Below the pieces are notes generated by a model. The model was not told the origin of the DNA. It saw only the letters and a list, made by a program, of their open reading frames with translations, and searched no databases. A stretch of DNA of 49,029 nucleotides from Hominisplanchenecus faecis (lineage in GTDB: Bacteria; Bacillota; Clostridia; Lachnospirales; Lachnospiraceae), in contig NZ_JAJEQE010000019.1 of NCBI RefSeq assembly GCF_020687205.1, forward strand, positions 1 to 49,029, read 5' to 3'. The position numbers and the translations under genes were made by a program. Shown here piece after piece: positions 25,186 through 31,964 of the stretch (the stretch's first letter is position 1; every line of letters begins with the position of its first letter).

Positions 25186-28100
25186 ATGAAGCGAACTTCA
25201 AAACGCGTGATGGCAGTCACAGTGTCGCTTGCAATGGTACTTACCGGCAGCACAAGTGCACTGGCAGCAACAACGAACCCGGAAATCAGTGACCGAGAGA
25301 TCGAACATAAAACAGCGGCGAAAAACATTGCAGCACAGGGTATGGTCCTTCTGGAAAACAAGAACAATTCCCTGCCGATCTCCAAAGAAAAAGGAGCCAA
25401 GATCGCACTTTTTGGTCAGGGCGTATACAATACCATCAAAGGAGGTACCGGTTCCGGTGCAGTAAACCAGCGTGATAACGTTACCGTACAGCAGGGCTTT
25501 GAAAATGCAGGCTATGATATCGTTGATATTGACTTTGTAAATCAGATGCATGAAAGATGGACGGCAAATGGCGGCGGAACAAGCCAGGGCTGGAGCTACA
25601 AATGGGTAAATGAACCGATTTATGAGCAGACCGAAGGTGCCGTAGATCAGATCAAAGCAGCAGCAGAAAAAACAGACACCGCTATTTACGTGATCGCACG
25701 TAACTCCGGTGAAGGTTCTGACCGTTCTGCAGGAAAAGGTGATTACCTCTTATCCGACGATGAAGAGGCGAACTTAAAGCTGCTGGGACAGAACTTTGAA
25801 AATGTTGTTGTTGTCCTGAACGTAGGCGGAATCATTGATACAAAGTTTTTTGATGAGATTGATGGTCTGGATTCCATGCTTCTGATGTCTCAGGCCGGTA
25901 TGACAGGCGGAGATGCGTTGGTAGAAGTATTGAACGGAACCGTAAATCCATCCGGTAAACTGACCGACACCTGGCCGGTGAATTTCGATGACAACCCATC
26001 GAGTGAAGGATTTGCAAACCAGGACGGCAACACCGCTCAGGAATTATATAACGATGATATTTTCGTAGGATATCGTTATTATGATACGTTTGGTGTGGAT
26101 GTCTCTTATCCGTTTGGTTACGGTGGATCTTACACAAGTTTTGCGATGTCAACAAAATCGGTAAAAGCAGACAAAGATAAAGTAACCGTACAGGTTAAGG
26201 TAAAAAATACTGGTACCGTATCCGGTAAAGAAGTAGCAGAAGTTTATTTCTCAGCTCCGGACGGTGAACTGGACAAGCCATATCAGGAACTGGCCGGCTA
26301 CGCCAAGACAGACGAACTGGCACCGGGCGAGTCTCAGATCCTTACGATCAGTTTTGATACGAAAGAAATGGGATCTTACGATACCGACAAAGCAGCTTAC
26401 GTGATGGAAGATGGCGATTACATTATCCGTGTCGGTAATTCTTCCAGAAATACACACGTAGCAGCGAAACTCAATGTCGCAGAAGACACGATCACCGAGC
26501 AGTACAGCAACCTGATGGTTCCGGTAACAGAAAACGACAACATCGAAAACAGTGATAAATATCCGACCCTGGAGCCGATGACAACCGAAGGTGCAACATC
26601 GATCACATACGATGGCGAAGCAAATGAGATCGCGGCAGCGAAGACGATTGAAGTGGATTTTACAGGCTACAAAGCACCGGAGATCATCAAAGAGAACGAA
26701 GACGTAACGGTTTACACTTCCGATACAACCGAAGAAAAATATCTGTTTGCCAAGAATGAAGACGGAGCAACAGGAACCATTTCCCGTGTAGAAAAAGCAA
26801 ACGCAAACAACACCGACTACAGCGTAACTTATCAGGAGCACGTTAAGAAATTTGACGGTGACTACAGCAAGAATACACTGAAAGATGTTTACGACGGTAA
26901 GATCAGTCTTGAGCAGTTCGTATCCGGTTTAAGCCTCTATGAGTTGGCAAACCTGGTAAACGGACATTCCAGTGACAAGACCGTACAGGGCGTTGCAGGA
27001 GCAACCTGGAAAAACGATGAAAAAGGGTTTGTACCTGTAAACCTGTCTGACGGACCTGCAGGTCTTCGTATTACACAGCACTATAAACAGGATGATACCG
27101 ACTATTATCAGTATGCAACTGCATGGCCGATCGGTACACTGCTGGCACAGACCTGGGATACCGGGCAGATCTACGCTTACGGCGAAGGCGTTGGCGAAGA
27201 AATGGAAGAATTTGGTATCGGTTCCTGGCTGGCACCTGGTATGAATATCCACAGAAACGCACTCTGCGGACGTAACTTTGAATATTATTCTGAAGATCCG
27301 GTAGTCGTAGGTGTGACCGGTACAGCAGCAACACTCGGCGTACAGAAGAGCAAAGGTGTTGGCGTTACCATCAAACACTACGCACTGAATTCTCAGGAAA
27401 CAAGCAGAAACAGCGAGAATAATACCGTTTCTGAAAGAGCAATCCGTGAGATCTACCTCAAAGGTTTCGAAATGGTTGTAAAACAGGCACAGCCGATGGC
27501 GATTATGACCTCCTACAACCAGAATAACGGAAGACCGGCAGCGGATGACTATGATCTTTGTACCGCATTTGCAAGAGACGAATGGGGATTCAAAGGCATG
27601 ATCATGACAGACTGGGGCGGCGGACAGTCTGTACCGATGTACGAAATGCACGCAGGCAACGACCTTGTTTGCCCGGGCAAAGGCTACTCTCAGATCATGA
27701 AAGGCTTTATCAATGAGCCGGCATGGACAAGCGATGGTTATGTAGAACTGGAAGAGAGAAGCATTCAGGATGTTGATGCAAGCGGAAATCCGATCACAGT
27801 TTCTAAGATGGTTCCGAACTTTGGCGGATACAAACTGGATCTGAACGGCAATCTGGAAATCTCCACAACCGTAGCAAAAGGCGTAGAACTGAACGAAAAA
27901 GTTGCAGAACTGAAAGAACAGGGTTATATCACATCTGTTACAACAAATAGGCGTGGTGTGACAACTGTTACTTATAAAGTGAGCATGGATGACGGCGTAG
28001 AATCTACACAGGTTATCTCTCTTGGTGACCTTCAGAAAGCAGCTATCAACATCTGTAACTTTATTATGAATTCCATCGAATTTGCAAACGCAAACGACCT

Positions 28101-30453
28101 GGAAGCAAAATCACTGAACGAACTGTATGCAGACGCACTGCAGACGATCACTTCCTATGAAAAAGATGACGTTGTTCCGTCCACAACATACTCCACGATC
28201 ACCGAAGGTTATGACTGGGGTCCGGCAATCTCCAAGGTTGTTGTAAATGTCGGCAAAGCAATGAGCGGAAATATTGACGCATCTGCATTTGAAGTAAACG
28301 TAACAAGAAAAGCACTCAGCGGATTCCTTCTTGGACCATCCAGAGGAACACGTAACGTAACCGCAGCTTATGTATCCGATGCAAACGGAAACAAAGCAGC
28401 AACGGGCAATTACATTACTCTGGAACTGGAAGTAGGACCGGATCTGTCCATCGGATCTCCGTTCAACTACAACTTCTTCGGAAGCGGCCACAATGAGTAT
28501 GTAGACACTGCATATGAAGTAACCTTAAATAAAGAACTCAAAGCAGCAGACGGCAGCAGCGTAAATTTTGCAGCAAATAAATTTGCAGCAGACACCACAC
28601 GGATCTGTGATGACTTTGATCTTGACGGTAAATTCAGCTACAACGATGAAAAATTTGGTCAGATCAATCTGACATACGCTTCCTATACACCGGAAGCAGC
28701 TAAGAATGACGGCAAGAAAAATGCTCTGATCATCTGGCTGCATGGTGCAGGCGAAGGCGGAACAGATCCACGTGTAGCACTGGTAGGAAACAAAGTAGTC
28801 AACCTGGCAACCGATACTGTACAGCAGTACTTTGACGGCGGAGCATACGTTCTGGCAGCACAGTGCCCGACGATGTGGATGGATAATGGTTCCGGACAGT
28901 ATACAAGCGATGGAACCTCCAAATACACAGCAGCTCTGATGGAACTGATCAAAGCTTATGTAAACAGCAACTCTGATATCGATGCAAGCCGCGTATACAT
29001 CGGCGGATGCTCAAACGGCGGATTTATGACCATGAACATGATCGTACATTATCCGAAATACTTTGCAGCAGCATATCCGGTATGCGAAGCTTACACAAAC
29101 GATGCACTGACAGATGAAATGGTAGAATCTATCAAAGATATGCCGATCTGGTTCACACATGCAAAGAATGACCCGACCGTAAAAATCGGTACCATTGATG
29201 AAGACGGCAATTTCGTATCCAACGGTAACTACTCACCGAAGGCTTACGAGAGACTGACAGAAGCAGGCGGAAGCGATATCCACTTCTCACTGTTTGACGA
29301 TGTACACGACACCACAGGTCTCTACAAGAGAGCAGACGGCACACCGTATCAGTACAACGGACACTGGTCATGGCTCTACACTCTGAACAACGAGTGCAAA
29401 GAAAACATCGACGGCGAAGAAGTAACTATCTGGCAGTGGATCTCCACAAAATCAAAAACAAACAGAGGACTTGAAAAAGTCATCGCAAAAGTAAACGCAC
29501 TGAACGCAGAAGACTACACAGCAGACAGCTGGGCAGCAGTACAGAGTGCACTGGCAACAGCCAAAGCAGTAGCAGCAGATCAGAATGCAACACGCACACA
29601 GATCAACGCAGCAATGGAAGAGCTGGTAGCAGCATACTCCAAATTAGAGTATGGCGTACAGAAACTTCATCTGGAAGTTGCAGTAGAAGAAGCAGAAAAG
29701 ATCCTGGCACATCCGGAAAATTATGAAGACATTGCAGCTCTGAAAGCAGCACTGGAAAGCGGAAAAGCAGTTCTGGAAGATAAAGATGCAGATCAGACAG
29801 CAGTAGATGCAGCAGCAGAAGCAATCCTTGCAGAACTGAACAAAGTAGCAGACAAAGCAGATGTGAAATCTCTGGTTAATCTGATTGAATCCGCAAAAAA
29901 ACTTCTGGACGGCAATTACACAAGCGATTCCCTGAAAGACCTCAAAGCAGCGATCAAGAAAGCAGAAGATGTTATAGCAAATCCGAACAGAACAGAAGCA
30001 GAGATCGGAACCGCATATGCAGATCTGATCAATGCAATCCTGAATCTGCAGATGAAAGCTAACAAAGCAGCTCTGAAAGCAATCCTTGACAAAGCAAATG
30101 AAGTACTTGGAAACGCAGACGCTTATGTAGCAGCAACCATCGACGGACTGGATGCAGCGGCAGCAGATGCACAGAACGTACTGAACAACGCAGACGCAGT
30201 TCAGGATGAAGTAGACGCAGCAGTTCGTGCACTGACACGCAAAGTGGCAGATGCAAGACTTCTGGGAGACGTAGACAACGATGGTGCAGTGACAACAGCT
30301 GACAGTGCAGCACTTCTGGCAGCAAGTGCAGAAATTACAAGCCTCGATGCAGATGCAGCAGCAGCCGCAGATGTAAACGGAGACGACGTGGCGGATACAA
30401 ACGACGCAGTTCTGATCCTTCAGTATGCAGCAGAAAAAGTTGCATCCTTCTAA
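25186..30453 (+). CDS. GH3-3: secreted permuted GH3 fused to an esterase, with FIVAR repeats and dockerin
   Basis: 1755 residues. Order: signal peptide (1-28); GH3 alpha/beta domain (about 35-320) with acid/base Glu176 in RNSGEGSDR; FnIII-like (about 330-430); TIM barrel (about 560-850) with CGRNFEYYSEDP and nucleophile Asp809 in IMTDW; a beta-rich insert; an Ig-like domain (about 1005-1115, like the N-terminal domain of Thermotoga EstA); an alpha/beta-hydrolase (about 1150-1425) with oxyanion-type WLHGAGEGG, nucleophile Ser1276 in GGCSNGG, likely Asp1329 in KNDPT and His1374 or His1393; four FIVAR-like repeats (about 1428-1690); dockerin (1692-1755). The esterase resembles PHB-depolymerase or feruloyl-esterase-like enzymes. 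Inference: it removes an acyl group blocking the GH3 from an acylated glycoside or xylan-type oligosaccharide. The ATG follows AAAAGGAGG. Second dockerin loop reads NGDDVADTND. Confidence 0.92.
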   Translation: MKRTSKRVMAVTVSLAMVLTGSTSALAATTNPEISDREIEHKTAAKNIAAQGMVLLENKNNSLPISKEKGAKIALFGQGVYNTIKGGTGSGAVNQRDNVTVQQGFENAGYDIVDIDFVNQMHERWTANGGGTSQGWSYKWVNEPIYEQTEGAVDQIKAAAEKTDTAIYVIARNSGEGSDRSAGKGDYLLSDDEEANLKLLGQNFENVVVVLNVGGIIDTKFFDEIDGLDSMLLMSQAGMTGGDALVEVLNGTVNPSGKLTDTWPVNFDDNPSSEGFANQDGNTAQELYNDDIFVGYRYYDTFGVDVSYPFGYGGSYTSFAMSTKSVKADKDKVTVQVKVKNTGTVSGKEVAEVYFSAPDGELDKPYQELAGYAKTDELAPGESQILTISFDTKEMGSYDTDKAAYVMEDGDYIIRVGNSSRNTHVAAKLNVAEDTITEQYSNLMVPVTENDNIENSDKYPTLEPMTTEGATSITYDGEANEIAAAKTIEVDFTGYKAPEIIKENEDVTVYTSDTTEEKYLFAKNEDGATGTISRVEKANANNTDYSVTYQEHVKKFDGDYSKNTLKDVYDGKISLEQFVSGLSLYELANLVNGHSSDKTVQGVAGATWKNDEKGFVPVNLSDGPAGLRITQHYKQDDTDYYQYATAWPIGTLLAQTWDTGQIYAYGEGVGEEMEEFGIGSWLAPGMNIHRNALCGRNFEYYSEDPVVVGVTGTAATLGVQKSKGVGVTIKHYALNSQETSRNSENNTVSERAIREIYLKGFEMVVKQAQPMAIMTSYNQNNGRPAADDYDLCTAFARDEWGFKGMIMTDWGGGQSVPMYEMHAGNDLVCPGKGYSQIMKGFINEPAWTSDGYVELEERSIQDVDASGNPITVSKMVPNFGGYKLDLNGNLEISTTVAKGVELNEKVAELKEQGYITSVTTNRRGVTTVTYKVSMDDGVESTQVISLGDLQKAAINICNFIMNSIEFANANDLEAKSLNELYADALQTITSYEKDDVVPSTTYSTITEGYDWGPAISKVVVNVGKAMSGNIDASAFEVNVTRKALSGFLLGPSRGTRNVTAAYVSDANGNKAATGNYITLELEVGPDLSIGSPFNYNFFGSGHNEYVDTAYEVTLNKELKAADGSSVNFAANKFAADTTRICDDFDLDGKFSYNDEKFGQINLTYASYTPEAAKNDGKKNALIIWLHGAGEGGTDPRVALVGNKVVNLATDTVQQYFDGGAYVLAAQCPTMWMDNGSGQYTSDGTSKYTAALMELIKAYVNSNSDIDASRVYIGGCSNGGFMTMNMIVHYPKYFAAAYPVCEAYTNDALTDEMVESIKDMPIWFTHAKNDPTVKIGTIDEDGNFVSNGNYSPKAYERLTEAGGSDIHFSLFDDVHDTTGLYKRADGTPYQYNGHWSWLYTLNNECKENIDGEEVTIWQWISTKSKTNRGLEKVIAKVNALNAEDYTADSWAAVQSALATAKAVAADQNATRTQINAAMEELVAAYSKLEYGVQKLHLEVAVEEAEKILAHPENYEDIAALKAALESGKAVLEDKDADQTAVDAAAEAILAELNKVADKADVKSLVNLIESAKKLLDGNYTSDSLKDLKAAIKKAEDVIANPNRTEAEIGTAYADLINAILNLQMKANKAALKAILDKANEVLGNADAYVAATIDGLDAAAADAQNVLNNADAVQDEVDAAVRALTRKVADARLLGDVDNDGAVTTADSAALLAASAEITSLDADAAAAADVNGDDVADTNDAVLILQYAAEKVASF

Positions 30454-30524
30454 GCGGATGAAGAACCTGCAAAAATGAATTACAAAAAGAGATGCCACAG
30501 ATCACAGATCCTGACATTTCGATA

Positions 30525-30565
30525 AAAACGGAGCGGTGTAGCATTAAGTTACACCGCTCCGTTTT
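30525..30565 (+). terminator. Terminator after GH3-3
   Basis: AAAACGGAGCGGTGTA pairs perfectly with TACACCGCTCCGTTTT across a 9-base loop. The symmetric A/T flanks make it usable on both strands. Confidence 0.9.
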
Positions 30566-30595
30566 ATAATGGTATCGTAATTTAAGACACTTCAA

Positions 30596-30624
30596 GAGAC
30601 ATTTCTTAATGAATCTGATATACT
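30596..30624 (+). promoter_or_regulatory. Candidate promoter of the Ig-like secreted protein gene
   Basis: GAGACA (30596-30601), 17 bp, then TATACT (30619-30624) preceded by TGA, an extended -10. The untranslated leader would be about 165 bases. The rest of the 344-bp gap (30454-30797) holds the GH3-3 terminator and no recognisable ORF. Confidence 0.45.
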
Positions 30625-30797
30625 GTAAACACTACAGAAAGAAGGATTATAGTGTGAAAGAAAGCAGAGGACAGCCCTAAATGGGCACACTTGAGATGAG
30701 TATCAGAAAAAAAGTAAAATGAATACATCAAGTGTTTCTGAAAAAAATGGGAACCGTGAAAAATAAGCAATAACAAGGAAAAAGGAGAGCGAAAGAA

Positions 30798-31487
30798 ATG
30801 AAGAAAATCAAAAAATTCATGATGACGTTAACAATGGTGGCATTTATGTTTGGATTGGCAAATATTGGATCAGTGAAAGTACAGGCTGCCAGCCCGTCTA
30901 TAGACAAGAGTGTAACTTATAATTTATACAAAGGTCAAGTAGGGTTTGGTAGTGTCTGGGTTCGTAATCCTGTTACAAATGCAAAAATAACAGGTTTAAA
31001 GAATTCGAATTCAAAAGTAATAGAAGTTACAGCAAGTGAAGACGCCAGCTATCCACATTTAGAAATAAAACTGGTCGGAGAAGGAACGACAAAAATTTCA
31101 TTTCAGTATGCCGGAAAAACTCTGACGCAGAAAATTACGGTAAGGAAATACAAAAATCCGTGTAAGTTATTGAAAATTGGAAAGACGAATTACGCTAAAT
31201 GTTTTAATAAATCAGGACATTACAACCATAATAAGCGAACAAAAAACGTTACCGGAAAGATAACCATAAAACCGAAAAAGGGATGGAAATTAAAGAAAAT
31301 AGAAGTATTCAATATATTCGATGGTGTAAAAAAGGTGAAGAATAATTCAAAAGTAACGTTATCTATTAAAGGAACGGGAACAGGATTATATGCATATTTC
31401 AAAAATACAAAAACAGGAGTTGTGCAGAGATTAGAGCTTGGATATGGACGTGGAGGCTTTAAAACTGGAGAAAATATTTATGATTAA
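30798..31487 (+). CDS. Secreted Ig-like hypothetical protein
   Basis: This 229-residue exported protein has a signal peptide (about 1-30, KVQAAS). A Big_2/Ig-like first half follows (about 33-118, with the pattern NSKVIEVTAS...GTTKISFQYAGKTLTQKITV). The basic, beta-rich second half (GKITIKPKKGWKLKKIEVFN, KNNSKVTLSIKGTGTG) looks like a further Ig-like domain. There is no lipobox, LPXTG motif, dockerin or catalytic motif. The AAAGGAGAGCG ribosome site is good. Function unknown; probably a cell-surface or secreted binding protein. Base composition is more AT-rich than the GH3 genes. Confidence 0.7.
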   Translation: MKKIKKFMMTLTMVAFMFGLANIGSVKVQAASPSIDKSVTYNLYKGQVGFGSVWVRNPVTNAKITGLKNSNSKVIEVTASEDASYPHLEIKLVGEGTTKISFQYAGKTLTQKITVRKYKNPCKLLKIGKTNYAKCFNKSGHYNHNKRTKNVTGKITIKPKKGWKLKKIEVFNIFDGVKKVKNNSKVTLSIKGTGTGLYAYFKNTKTGVVQRLELGYGRGGFKTGENIYD

Positions 31488-31513
31488 GTAAATGTAGCAG
31501 AATGAAGTATGCA

Positions 31514-31556
31514 AAAAAGCAATCAAAACAAGAACTTTGTTTTGGTTGCTTTTTTT
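31514..31556 (+). terminator. Terminator after the Ig-like protein gene
   Basis: AGCAATCAAAACAA pairs with TTGTTTTGGTTGCT (one G-T pair) across a short loop and is followed by seven T. Confidence 0.9.
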
Positions 31557-31560
31557 GAAC

Positions 31561-31819
31561 AGGTATAGTTTTGGGATACTAGACAGTGAAGAGATGGTGA
31601 AAAAATATGCAAAATCAGCAGATCAGAAAGTTGTAGCCCTGATACAGAAATGGCTGGCAAACAGATACAGTGAGTTTCAAACAAAGAAAATACGATATCT
31701 ATCTTGTAGATGATCAGGAAATACATCTTCCGCAGGAGGTATATTTCAGCTCCCTGAATGAATCAGCAATGTACATTATTTATCCTGGAAAGGGACCGAC
31801 TGGAAACTGGTATGAATAA
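31561..31819 (+). pseudogene. Decayed gene remnant with an internal frameshift
   Basis: No intact ORF exists, but two adjoining frames read as protein. One gives LDSEEMVKKYAKSADQ then KVVALIQKWLANRYSEF (about 31579-31680). After a shift of frame near 31680, the next gives RKYDIYLVDDQEIHLPQEV and YFSSLNESAMYIIYPGKG, ending GNWYE and a stop at 31817-31819. The amphipathic pattern and the clean stop look like the C-terminal end of a lost gene. No start or ribosome site is present. I do not recognise the family. Confidence 0.5.
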
Positions 31820-31857
31820 CACTTGGCTATGATCGGAGAGTACAACGACAGAGCGTA

Positions 31858-31929
31858 TATAATGAATAAAATAAAAACAGTTGACAAAATAGCTTTTTCT
31901 CGGTAACGTGGAGAAAAGGCTATTTTTTT
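31858..31929 (+). terminator. TATAAT followed by a terminator hairpin in front of the CAP gene
   Basis: A TATAAT (31858-31863, without a clear -35 box) is followed by AAATAGCTTTTTCTC, a short loop and GAGAAAAGGCTATTT, with a T tract ending at about 31929. The stem has 15 pairs including one G-T. The hairpin ends 35 bases before the CAP gene start. It may end transcription from upstream or act as an attenuator in the CAP leader. A TTGACA (31881-31886) abuts the stem but has no matching -10 box. Confidence 0.6.
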
Positions 31930-31964
31930 CAACAACATTATTTATAGGAAGGACAGGTGAATCT

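Noticed and set aside
5026-30453. A classical cellulosome gene cluster
   Set aside because: No cohesin, scaffoldin, S-layer module or sortase signal is present, and no cellulase families (GH5, GH9, GH48) occur in the window.
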